NCBI GenBank assembly: GCA_949130485.1
Contig: OX422204.1
Coordinates: 4,526,015-4,590,014, forward strand
Direction of reading: 5' to 3'
Source: Agelas oroides
Taxonomy: Eukaryota > Porifera > Demospongiae > Agelasida > Agelasidae
DNA length: 64,000 nt
Of this stretch, positions 43,767-55,179 are shown one piece after another. Position 1 is the first letter of the stretch. Each line of letters opens with the position of its first letter. A model generated the notes under the pieces. That model made no database searches. It was given only the letters and a program-made list of their open reading frames with translations, and was not told where the DNA came from. The position numbers and the translations under genes are program-made.

Positions 43767-45082
43767 GTTCCAAAGTGCTGCCACGGGCAAAATATCCCAC
43801 ACCCATCATGCATTCAACCATTTAAACTCTATAGTGCACTTTGGTCACATCATACTCTGCACTCACCTCATAGTGTGTTAACCACTTGAAATATAGACTG
43901 CCAACAGTATGTAGCTATCTTGCAGGAAGTAACATAATAGTAACCATTGTCTTTCAGCTCCTCTGACCTCTCTGGTTGCCACTTGCAATTGTTGTGGGAT
44001 GCTTAGAGTAGGCAGTGTAGTGACCTGTGTTGAGCTCTGAAGTGGGGGAGGAGGGGAAAGAGGATGAGAGGACAAAGATGAAAGGAGCCACTGTGTTGGT
44101 GCACTATCACTCACTTCTAAAGTGGCAGGCACAGGCGGTGAACTCCCAATACCAAAGTAAAGCAACTGTCTATGTCCACAGTAGAAACATTGCGTACAGG
44201 TAATTAAGGCAGTTTCAGTACATGTTCAAGCTGATACTTGCTGAAGGTCCCATGCATTGAATCATTTTAATTACCTTGTTTAGCAACACACTTGACAGCA
44301 TTTTCGACATCCTTTTCACATAGTGGTTCTCAGGACTTGAAAAGAAGTTTCGTGGTTGTTTCTTTGCTGCATTCAAGATGGAACACAGTAAAAACAGATT
44401 GGTTCTTCTAACTGCACACACAAGCACTGGGGGGGTGACTGTACTCTAATATTTAACTCAAATGGTGGCCCCATGCGTTGAGCCATTGGACTACGAAAAG
44501 GATGATGAATCTACAGTTACACTAACTCAGTAAATGGGGCTGCTCAGTCTAGGCTAAGGTACCTTCTATGTATAGCCAGTAGGTGTCTTACCCTCAGTGC
44601 AGAGGCTTTATGAACAAGTCATGGCTGGCATGCTTCTTCTCCGACAAGGCAGTAGGTAAGCTTAGCTACTACACTGCAAATGAAACCAGTTGTTTCAAAC
44701 AGAATGCATGGTTACCCTGGTGTCAGAGAAGCTGACGACACTGTGAGTTTATGGTATTGGGAGCTCACCACCTGTGTCTGCCACTTTGGAAGTGAGTGAT
44801 AGTGCATCATCACAGTGGCTCCTTTCCCTCTTTGTCCTCTCATCCTGATCCTCTACTCTTTCCCCTCCTCCCCCACTTCAGACCTCAATACAAGTCACTA
44901 CACTGCCTACTCTAAGCATCCCACAACAATTGCACGTGGCAACCGGAGAGGCAGCTGCCCTCATCAGAGGAGCTGAGAGACAATGGTTACTATGACGTTA
45001 CTTCCTGCAAGATACGTACTGTTGGCAGTCTAATTTCAAGTGGTCAACACACAATGAGGTAGGTTTTTATTTGGCTTGATTT
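43767..45082. repeat. 1316 bp tandem unit, copy 1
   Basis: Starts gttccaaagtgctgccacgg. It contains an inverted pair of ~300 bp arms: 43864-44165 and the reverse-sense match at about 44745-45060 (tgccactttggaagtgagtg ... caacacacaatgaggt). The short frames of 95 and 70 codons recur in copy 2 because of the duplication. Confidence 0.85.
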
Positions 45083-46398
45083 GTTCCAAAGTGCTGCCAC
45101 GGGCAAAATATCCCACACCCATCATGCATTCAACCATTTAAACTCTATAGTGCACTTTGGTCACATCATACTCCGCACTCACCTCATAGTGTGTTAACCA
45201 CTTGAAATACAGACTGCCAACAGTATGTAGCTATCTTGCAGGAAGTAACATAATAGTAACCATTGTCTTTCAGCTCCTCTGACCTCTCTGGTTGCCACTT
45301 GCAATTGTTGTGGGATGCTTAGAGTAGGCAGTGTAGTGACCTGTGTTGAGCTCTGAAGTGGGGGAGGAGGGGAAAGAGGATGAGAGGACAAAGATGAAAG
45401 GAGCCACTGTGTTGGTGCACTATCACTCACTTCTAAAGTGGCAGGCACAGGCAGTGAACTCCCAATACCAAAGTAAAGCAACTGTCTATGTCCACAGTAG
45501 AAACATTGCGTACAGGTAATTAAGGCAGTTTCAGTACATGTTCAAGCTGATACTTGCTGAAGGTCCCATGCATTGAATCATTTTAATTACCTTGTTTAGC
45601 AACACACTTGACAGCATTTTCGACATCCTTTTCACATAGTGGTTCTCAGGACTTGAAAAGAAGTTTCGTGGTTGTTTCTTTGCTGCATTCAAGGTGGAAC
45701 ACAGTAAAAACAGATTGGTTCTTCTAACTGCACACACAAGCACTGGGGAGGGGGGGGGTGTGACTGTACTCTAATATTTAATTCAAATGGTGGCCCCATG
45801 CGTTGAGCCATTGGACTACGAAAGGGATGATGAATCTACAGTTACACTAACTCAGTAAATGGGGCTGCTCAGTCTAGGCTAAGGTACCTTCTATGTATAG
45901 CCAGTAGGTGTCTTACCCTCAGTGCAGAGGCTTTATGAACAAGTCATGGCTGGCATGCTTCTTCTCCGACAAGGCAGTAGGTAAGCTTAGCTACTACACT
46001 GCAAATGAAACCAGTTGTTTCAAACAGAATGCATGGTTACCCTGGTGTCTGAGAAGCTGACGACACTGTGAGTTTATGGTATTGGGAGCTCACCACCTGT
46101 GTCTGCCACTTTGGAAGTGAGTGATAGTGCATCATCACAGTGGCTCCTTTCCCTCTTTGTCCTCTCATCCTGATCCCCTACTCTTTCCCCTCCTCCCCCA
46201 CTTCAGACTTCAATACAGGTCACTACACTGCCTACTCTAAGCATCCCACAACAATTGCACGTGGCAACCGGAGAGGCAGCTGCCCTCATCAGAGGAGCTG
46301 AGAGACAATGGTTACTATGACGTTACTTCCTGCAAGATACGTACTGTTGGCAGTCTACTTTCAAGTGGTCAACACACAATGATGTTTTATTTGGCTTG
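45083..46398. repeat. 1316 bp tandem unit, copy 2
   Basis: Nearly identical to copy 1; the differences are scattered substitutions and a longer G run near 45746. The offset between equivalent frames (43878 and 45194) is also 1316, confirming the period. Confidence 0.88.
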
Positions 46399-47260
46399 AT
46401 TTGCCACCAGAGCTACTAGACTGCAAATGAAACCAGTCGTTTTATACAGAATGCATGGTTACCCTGGTGTCAGAGAAGCTGACGAGAAAGTGGGTTTACT
46501 GGGAGCTCACCTCCTGTGTCTGCCACTTTGGAAGTGAGTGATAGTGCATCAACACAGTGGACAGATTCTCCTTTCCCTCTTTCTCCTCTCATCCTGATCC
46601 TCTACTTTTCCATCTCCTCCCCAACTTTAGACCTCAACACAGGTCACTACACTGCCTACTCTAAGCATCCCACAACAATTGCGCCTGGCAACCAGAGAGG
46701 AAGCTGCCCTCATCAGAGGTGCTGGGAGACAATGGTTACTATAATGTTACTTCCTGCAAGATAGTGCTATCGGCAGTCTAATTTCAAGTGGTCAACACAC
46801 AATGAGGTACGTTTTTATTTGGCTTGATTTGTTCCAAAGTGCTGCCATGGGCAAAATATGCCACACCCATCATGCATTTAACCCTTTAAACTCTATAGTG
46901 CACTTTGGTCACATCATACTCCGCACTGAGATGATATGTATTCTTTTCCCAGGGTGAAGGTGGTGAGTGTGAGAAGGGTACAGCACCCTCCTTCACAGCT
47001 CTGAGTCTCACAAGCCCGCTACAGGCATTTCTTTACTTAGAAGGCTAATCACATTGACAGTGTGGAAGAAAACTAACTTGACTATCCTACAACCCATAGG
47101 TATAGTAAGTAATCACAGAACATTTGTGAGTGGGTCAGTTCTAGTATGTATGGCTCCCATAGTGTGTGAGGTAAGCTGTTACCTACTAAGACCAAGAGTT
47201 TACCACAGTGCAATAAACTCCTTCTAACAGCAAGGGGTAGTCACTTACATTGCCGCCTAT
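46399..47260. repeat. Nested repeat cluster, right part
   Basis: One more forward module (about 46420-46805) and a third gttccaaagtgctgcc block at 46831 continue the cluster. Then a segment parallel to 42580-42780 (cacagctctgagtctcacaa) follows. Confidence 0.6.
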
Positions 47261-47274
47261 TCAAGCGTTTGTGA

Positions 47275-48115
47275 CGGGGATCAATGTTTTCGGCAAAACG
47301 TATGCTTAATCACTTGATAGTTTGATTCCTTTTGAGGCTCTTGAGTGCTTGATTTTCAAAGGGTCAAAGTCAAATTGCAACTGTGTGTTCTTGATCCATT
47401 GATTTTAGCATTTCGGAGGTCTCCTTGATCGCTTGTTCCCTTGATCGTTAGCCAAAAGTGGCTTTGATTGCATGATTCAATTTTATCCCGGTCACAAACA
47501 CTCCAATGCAGGACATACCGTATAGCGGGTTATTTTCGTGGGGTGCTAATTTTCGTTATTTTCATGACTAGCCCAGGTGTCACGAAATTTTGCACCCACG
47601 AAGTTTTCCACCTGCACTATAAACTGCTAGTACTGCTGCTTAGGTAGGGCTCTGTTTCGCTACATTAACTGCGCCCTGTTGACAGTGCCCCATGTCCACA
47701 GGGTCCTCCATGAAGTAAACAGCAAAGTGAAGAAGGCGGAGACACGAGCAAAAGACGAGACTAGTACCTCTCTCGTTTACTACGGAAGGCAGCAGCCATA
47801 CTAAACGGATCAGCACAGATGCTATTCTTGCGTTGAATAGCCTCCCAAATATCTTTATGGACGTGGTAGCCTCTCTCTCACGCACGACTAGCCCCTGATT
47901 TTTCAAGCGCCTGGGTACGAGGCTAACGCACGACCCGCTGCCGAAGCGCTACGTCGATCGCACACGTGTTCAAAGGTTAAAGTTCATATTACCGCCCATC
48001 GTGCCACGAAATTTAAAACCACGAAATTTAATTCTGGGGGCCTTATCGAGCTTTTCACGAGAATTTCCACCCACGAAAATAACCCGCTATACGGTATAAG
48101 TGACTACCTCTAGTA
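47275..48115. repeat. Dispersed repeat C, copy 2, interrupted
   Basis: Aligns with 33700-33945 through catgattcaattttatcccg and ggacata, then resumes as tataagtgactacct after the inserted element. Confidence 0.7.
47518..48094. mobile_element. 577 bp MITE with TA target duplication
   Basis: Ends ccgtatagcgggttattttc and gaaaataacccgctatacgg are exact inverted copies. TA flanks both sides (47516-47517, 48095-48096), and copy 1 of repeat C has the undisturbed site. A TA duplication suggests a Tc1/mariner-type mobiliser. The inner 88-codon minus frame is not recognised. Confidence 0.85.
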
Positions 48116-49655
48116 AGACTATAAGGTCCCACGATTCTGCATGTTTTTGTGGGTCACTATGACGAAGTGTAGCCTCCTTCCCAGACTATCAGTGTATCCT
48201 CACTTGCAAGCCTATTAGTGGAGGCTGAAAATGAGTTACTCAGGGCATGTAGTCATGTAGCTATCATTGTTGTTTGCTGTTTCAACAAGCACTAAATTGT
48301 TGGCATTTTGAGATCAAAGATTTAAATTTTGCAATTATGACATTCTTTGGTAGTAAGCACCATTCTATTTGACAAGAAATATCACTCGGAGCATGAGACA
48401 TTTGAGAGTATGGCATTGAGACTACTTTGGGAGTATACACTTTGACAGATTGTGCATGATTCAGTTTGGAAGAGCAATTTTCACTATGTACGCTAGAGTT
48501 TAGAATTCTTGTTAGAATTTTGCAGATCATGTTTTCTGTTCTGATTTGATGTATGCCTTCCAGCAACTGTTTTGCATGACTTCTGAGGGACAATTTTCCA
48601 GTATCTTAAACAATGTGGTCAAGTGAAACCATGCCCAAAATGCTCATACAAAATTTGTTCTTGTAACCCAGATTGTAGGTAAACATTTAATGGCCGATTT
48701 GCACTATAGGATCACGTGATTACTGCCACGCCCCTCTGGGGGTCAGCTCCTTCTTGTTTTCCGCACAAAATGTATGGGAAATGACTACCAAGGTCTATAA
48801 AATAGCTTGTCGCTCGTGTACAGCGTGTCCCCCAGCCATCGTTTTGAGATTATCTATTCCAGATACGATAAGCTCTGCTACCGTATATAGCCAATACGTT
48901 AAAGCTCTTCATACGCGGCAAAAACACGGCAAATTCTACTGCCATGATTGCGAAACAGCGGCTAGACCAATGTACTTCAACAGCTAGCGAACATGATGTT
49001 CCCAGGGTTTAACTGTACAGCAGGACCCACATAGTCACTAAGTTGAAAGTACTGTCGTGGAACCATGACCATCATAATCCCACCCTCAAATTTTAATAAC
49101 TCACACACCTACAATACACATCCCCACACAACTACAAGCACATACACAACCAGAGTCAGGCTGTGCACAGGAAGAGAGGCTAGAACAAGTATCAAAGTGC
49201 CTGGAAACAGTGCTAGCAATACGCCAAGTCGTTCACAGAAGCTGGAATGTCCAATCGTAACTCAGGTCTGTGGTCTTCGTCAACCCCATTCATGGATGGT
49301 TAGCTGCCCCACTCTCCACTCTGGTGATAAGCATGCTTCATCAGGAAATCAGTGTACCTACATAGACACAATGACGTCTATAAAGTATATTTCTTGCAGA
49401 TGACTCCACACAGAAACTCTTATGCCAACAGTAACTAGCTAGATTTGAAGAACTGTTTGTACAGCAGCTGAAACTGGCTTCATCTCTCTGCACCCACCCA
49501 TTAATAACGTGTACAGAAAGGCTAACAGCCAGGCTTTCACGGCTTTTGGCTCACCTGAGTCGGCTGGCATCCTGGAGTCACTGCGCCATCTTTCTGAAAA
49601 CGCATGAAGACTTTAGCCTAAAGACATCCTGCTGTCGTGTAAGCTTAATTGCACT
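48116..49655. other. Intergenic, no supported gene
   Basis: Frames at 48282-48593 (minus), 48754-48987 and 49065-49403 (plus) have no family I recognise. The 48754 frame has several Cys pairs (CRSC, CHDC) but no domain could be assigned. No ends of mobile elements were fixed here. Confidence 0.3.
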
Positions 49656-49660
49656 GAAAT

Positions 49661-49771
49661 AGGGTGTTATGTTACACCCCTGGGGCACTTAGGCATCGTT
49701 AATAAAAATTTTCTTTGAAGTTTTTAATAACTGGGATGCCTAAGTGCCTCAGGAGTGTAACGTAACACCCT
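49661..49771. mobile_element. 111 bp hairpin MITE
   Basis: agggtgttatgttacacccc and the reverse complement of cgtaacaccct pair over about 35 bases (gcacttaggcat is shared by both arms), with a short AT-rich loop (taataaaaatttt). Confidence 0.7.
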
Positions 49772-50740
49772 GTTTTTAACAGTGTGCTGCTCTTCCGTGA
49801 TGCATCAAGTATGTTTTATCAGTCTGCAAAAAGAAATCCAAACCAAAGAACTGGGGACCATACATGTCCATTCTGGACAGCTATTATGGCTATATGCAAG
49901 CACAAGCTACATGAGTTTTATTGTAGGTAGTGGCTATATAAGAGGATCTCTGCTGTGCATTGGAAAACTATTCACGAGTAATTTCTGCTACTGTGAATAG
50001 CCATGCTGCTACTCTCTGTTGTCTCTGAGCAACCTGCTTTATCTGCTGTAGGTAGCAACTTGTGGCAGCTTACAGAAAACAAGTCAGTTACCATGCATGC
50101 TGTAAAGCAAAATCTTCAAGCAGGGTCCCCACGTCGAAGTGGAAAGTGAGGAAATGTTTTCCCTCATGGTTTGTGTTTTATCCGCCATTGACCGCCCTTG
50201 CGGTAGCAGAGCAGTGCCGTACCTAGCATAGGGGGTGCCCACACCCCCAGAGAATTTGAGATAATCCCGCACGTACTGACCGTGCCTATCGATGGCTGTG
50301 TTATTGTTCGCTAGTCTCGTAAGCCAGACCCACGACCACAGCGTGGGTCGCTTTGAGTATATACGTGCCCAGTGCACTATACTGAAAGCGATCTGCGCTG
50401 TGATGCTATGCGTGCATGCGTTGACTTGTGCATGCATACCACTACTATGGTATACTGAGTTATTATTACAGAGGCGTAGATACGTAAATTAATATTCGTA
50501 ACCTGCATACCATGAATTAGCTCAAGCTAGCCTCGTCCTATGGGAGTGAGTCTAAAGTCAAGCAGCCTCTTTGTTGCATCAGTCTGATATGCAGTTACAT
50601 GCATTTCCGATTAAATTTTGTACATTATAAGGTGATCGAAAATCTTGGCAGTGAGATGGCTCGGTACGAAGCTAATGTAGATTTTCAAGGAGACTACCAC
50701 AAGCGACGAAAGCTAGCCGGTGTCATAAAAGTACGCACAC
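49772..50740. other. Intergenic, no supported gene
   Basis: No recognised family. A short hairpin gacccacgaccacagcgtgggtc lies near 50327-50349. Confidence 0.35.
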
Positions 50741-50749
50741 CCCGTAAAT

Positions 50750-51850
50750 ATGGGTGGCTCTTATTGCCACCGACTCGGTGGCCACGAAAGGGCTATTGAC
50801 ACCGACCTCCGTTCCAAGCTTTCTCCCCATCTAGGCTACAGTACAGTCACCTATCACGTCATATGACAGTTGCAGAATGCAGAAAGAACAGTTCAGCAGT
50901 TTTGAGAAGCTGGAAGCAGGAAGCTGTTGTAGAATAGACTCATGTTGAGATACGAACAAAACACATGAGAGGTTTAATAGAGAAGTGATCATACAATAAA
51001 TTCCTCAATGCTGGCATGAACCAGCGTATCCAATGCATGTTTGTCATGCAGGATTTTGTGATTTCAGGGATACATTTAATTATGAATCACTTTATATAGT
51101 GAAATCACTGTATTTTGTCTCTATTATTGGTTGTCAGCTAGGTAAAGTGTTTTCAAAGAATGCACTGTCAATGCACTTGGTGATATATTGTGACCTTGCG
51201 CACAACTAAGAAGTTTCTCAGTCTTGCGTTTCCTACGTCCAGCAGCAATCTTTGCTGTAGTCTAAAGATGCTTCAAATTTGTATGACAATTTACACCTTG
51301 CATTAACTATGACCAGCACAAGACAAATTTCTGAAACGTCTAAAGAATAGTGAATTCAATCTGAACCCAGGCAATGAAATCCTTGTAAGACCACTCTCAG
51401 AAATTCATTTCAAGCGCATTTCTTTGGCCCTTTACCAGACAGGGGACAGTGAGGATAAATGATACCATTTTACTCATGTTGAGATCAAAACTGCAAAGAA
51501 TGTATCTGGTTTACGGCTCTGCAAATCAAATGTCATGTTGACTGAGAATTGTCACAAAATTTTAGTGTATACTTAGCATGTTACTGATAACAGCAAATTT
51601 CTTCAGCCTAAATGGCTTTTCTGGCCTTCCACTTGCATTTCAACAGCTTGCCGTTTAATAATCTGGAGGGAGAGGTAATGTATTGAACCAGAATACCGGA
51701 AATTACGTTATTGCTGACTGAGATGCCGTGATTTTTAACAAGCTGCCGAAACAGCTCGTCTGTCATCCGCTTACAATTTATAGGTGATTGGACCATAGTG
51801 TGGAAGAGGGCAGTGGGAGGGAAAGCTTGGAACGGAGGTCGGTGTCAATA
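50750..51850. mobile_element. Inverted-repeat segment, left component of a composite
   Basis: attgacaccgacctccgttc followed by caagctttc near 50789-50820 is the exact inverse of gaaagcttg then gaacggaggtcggtgtcaat near 51822-51848. Weaker pairing extends inward (tcacctat / ataggtga). This suggests an element that adjoins, or forms part of, the larger one to the right. Confidence 0.5.
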
Positions 51851-51851
51851 G

Positions 51852-53225
51852 GGGACGGCATAAGTTCACACCGTTTGAAACGGTTACGTCATAATTGAAT
51901 GTGTGCCACACCCTCTGTGTACTTAGACGAATGGCCATGATGACAGCAGAGTTCAAAACGACGCCAGCAAGACTCCAGGTTGAAAGAGACTCCATCCGTC
52001 AGGTGATTGTTAACAACAAATAACTCCAACCTGTCTGGCTAGGCACGAAAGCACTGCCACTGAAGTGAACAAGAAATTAGAATTAGAATCATTCGCCACC
52101 GTTCTGTTGTCTCCAGTAGAAGTCACTGCCAGAAAGAGCAAGTTCTGAAAATATTGCTAGTTACCGGACCTTGTAAGAAATCACTGACACACTGAGTCCA
52201 ATAATTGATTTTACAGAAGAGAGGTGACTCAATGAGGCATGCATTGCTCATTTTTCACAAGGATGGATGCAACTAAATTGTGACCTGACAATTTAAACAA
52301 CTGTCAACCATAGCCTTGTTCATACATATTCCCAGACGTTCTCCATTCCAGCATTTACAGTATGACACAAGAAGTGATCAAAATGGGAAGATCCGAGGCT
52401 ACTTCAACTAGAGTAGCATACAGTTGTACATCATTCACAATCATGTGCATCTAGACCATTGTAATAGTAGATCAAAACATTTTTGTTGTATGATCACATT
52501 GATATGAAAGTAATAATGACATAACTCACATAAGGTCTTTAACTCAGGTCCATCACAGATGAGTTTGAGCCTGGTGCCCAGGCTTTTAGTCATATAGGAG
52601 GCTAGAAATGGTGTATACTTATAGTTGACATATTTACGTCCAGTAGCTACCACCTCCACTAGGCTCCAGTGAATCAGTTTCTCCACTATGTGGTGTCACC
52701 ATGATAGCTACTATACATTAGTCCTTTATAATTGTCCATGATGTCATAGGTTGATGGGACATGGCATCGCGGTTCGTGCTTGGTCTTGTTGGCATCTGTC
52801 CTGACTCATCGTCTTTGGGCCATTTCTACTGTCAGACAGTCAACAGCATAAGCTAGTTCTTCATGAAGTTCTGATTGCTTCACAAACCTTTTCCTTGTGA
52901 TTTTAATACCAGGATGCTGAACTGTACAAGTGCACCCTATCATTGTTACTGGCAGTTAATACTTCTACTGGAGACAACAGAACGGTGGCAAATGATTCTC
53001 ATTACTGATTTTTTGTTCACTTCAATGGCAGTGCCTTCAAGCCTAGCCATACAGGTTGAGGTTCTTTGTTGTTAACAATCACCTGACGGATGGAGTCTCT
53101 TTCAATCTGGAGTCTTGCTGGAGTCGTTCTGTTTCATGGCCATTCGTCTAAGTACACAGAGGGTGTGGCACACATTCAATTATGACGTAACCGTTTCAAA
53201 CGGTGTGAACTTACGCCGTCCTGTG
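51852..53225. mobile_element. ~1.4 kb element with ~285 bp inverted repeats
   Basis: The left arm (about 51852-52135) and right arm (about 52940-53224) are inverted copies, with shared gtttgaaacggttacgtcat, actccatccgtcaggtgatt and ccaccgttctgttgtctcca. Beyond the right arm, tgccaccggaagtcggtgtc repeats words from 50760. No transposase was recognised in the ~800 base centre; an 81-codon minus frame there has no family. Confidence 0.7.
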
Positions 53226-53285
53226 TCAATAGCAATTCCGTTGCTCTTATTGCCACCGGAAGTCGGTGTCAATAGAGACGGCCTA

Positions 53286-53455
53286 TAACTTTTCACGTCA
53301 TTTTTGTACAGTTATTGTGTGTGCATGTCAGGATGTTTTGTCATCTCTAGCAGTGCGGTCTATGTAATAAATATACGTTAGCTATAGGAAGGCGACTCTT
53401 ATGTAAGTAGAGGTAGCTTACCCACATGCCTACGTTTACGTGTAAAGTTTCACCG
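53286..53455. other. Intergenic spacer
   Basis: Nothing recognised. Confidence 0.3.
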
Positions 53456-53775
53456 AATGCATGAGATGCCTATTTTCACAGGGATACCTATCCACAGGCA
53501 AAATCTCAATGTTTGCATGGGATGCCTTCTTTTTACATAGGATGCCTATACTCATTGTTAGAATGGGCAAACTTTTATTGTTTGCACAGGGTGCCTATTT
53601 TCACAGCGGGATACCCACATTTACTGTGAAAATAGGCACCCGGATGCCTATATTCACGTAAATATAGGCATCGGGATGCCTATTTTTACGTGAAAACATA
53701 GATAATATACCCTCTATGGTGAAAATAGTCATCCGGGATGCCTATATTTGGGGATGCCTATATTCACTTGACACC
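53456..53775. repeat. Degenerate repeat of gggatgcctat(a/t)ttcac
   Basis: More than ten units of ggatgcctattttcac with inverted forms (gtgaaaataggca, gtaaatataggcat) mixed in, so many short hairpins are possible. The 66-codon frame over it is not a gene. Confidence 0.7.
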
Positions 53776-54750
53776 GGGCGGTCTCCTGGGAACGACGACG
53801 ATGTCAGTATAATCTGTTTCCCACTATAATTGAATATTGTACTGGAGGGTAGGTAAGGTCTGAGAACAAGGCTAGGATATTATAGCTACACCGTTGAAAA
53901 TAGGCAGTCTAAAGGTGCGGGCATGCATAGACCTATAGTATAAATAGACCCTAGTCAAATTTTAAATGGAGATGGTTTCCAGTGTTCCAGTAGCTCTTCC
54001 AGTAGTGCTTCTCTGTATGCCTCAGAATACAACAGAATGTGCCTCAGAATACACCAGAATGTGCCTCAGAACACCCAAAATTATCATAACTTCCTGGGGG
54101 AGCATGCATGCGGTCCGACCTGCACCACAAGCGAGTTCCGCTTGCTGCTGTCTTGTGCGCTTGATAGAGCTAGACTACTACACCATGGCGGATAGCTGTA
54201 ACTAACCTGCATTGTAATAGCGAGTGCATGGGCATGTTTGTTGTCATAGGCTAGCCTAGGCCTATACGACTACCGTCAAAACATGTCAAAAGCCTCGTAT
54301 TCCGCCATCGTACCGCGAGCGTATTGAGAGAAGGCAGATATCAAAAATGTTATCACAGCGCTAATATTTCCTAGGAAATTTTATCTCCAAGCCGGGGTCC
54401 CTAATACGGTAATGTTGGAGCAAGAGTTGGACAAAACGCCCGACGAAACTTATACGGCATTTTCTGCGCTGGTTGGTTGGCCGAACATTGGTCCGGCGGC
54501 CGCCGGACCTGCCAGACCTGCTCCTACGGCCCTGTAAAGAGGTGGTACCACACAGAGTCCTGCATCAATGTACCACGTATAGCAGTCTTTCTAGCAACAC
54601 TATATACATGGTACGGCAACCGTTTTTTGATGTGTAACACTGCACAACTTGTTTATGTTTATTCCTGTATATTATATATTTTATCATGGTCATGCTCACT
54701 TTGTACAGATATTATACTTAAATTGTTAACTAACTTGTTAGCAATAACAA
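53776..54750. other. Intergenic, no supported gene
   Basis: The frame at 54477-54761 (94 codons) has a Cys-rich start and a hydrophobic end but no recognisable family. A fragment cctgggggagcatgc at about 54092 belongs to the 5 bp element family. Confidence 0.3.
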
Positions 54751-54751
54751 T

Positions 54752-54900
54752 GCCATACTGAGGGGGGACCAAAATTTTCAAGGTAGGACCGTCTTGGCTG
54801 GATGCTTCTGGGGGGACCAAAATTTTCAGGGTAGGACCAATTTTACCTGAAAGAATGGTCCGGGGGACCATTTTTTTCAGCAGAAATTTTGGTCCCCTTT
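54752..54900. repeat. ggggggaccaaaattttcagg repeat, three units
   Basis: ggggggaccaaaattttca then (a/g)ggtaggacc recurs twice directly, and an inverted-sense copy (aattttggtcccc) closes the block. Confidence 0.6.
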
Positions 54901-54904
54901 AGCC

Positions 54905-55179
54905 ACACAATGATCAATTTCCTGTCATTAGACAGCTGCGCGTGCTGTGTAAACTCGGTATTCAGCATGCAAACACAGTGTTTACACAGTCTGAACTCAG
55001 TGGTTTCACCCCATTGTGGCTTCTGTAAGGATGCTTAGTGGCTTCCGTTGTTCCGCAGCATTTAAAAGCAGCGAACACGTTGCCGAAGACGACTCTCCAT
55101 CGACTGGTCGCTTATCAAAGACGATAGTACCGACGTTTTCCTGGAGTACCATCAATACACTACCAAGACCTCAGCGGAG
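54905..55179 (+). promoter_or_regulatory. Upstream region of the astacin-SRCR gene
   Basis: The 275 bases before the start codon carry tttaaaagcagcg near 55059, a possible weak TATA-type element. The ATG lies in a gagatgaag context. No factor site is asserted. Confidence 0.3.

Noticed and set aside
43878-45743. Repeated 95- and 70-codon minus-strand frames as a gene family
   Set aside because: They are copies made by the 1316 bp duplication and have no start context, family or splice pattern.
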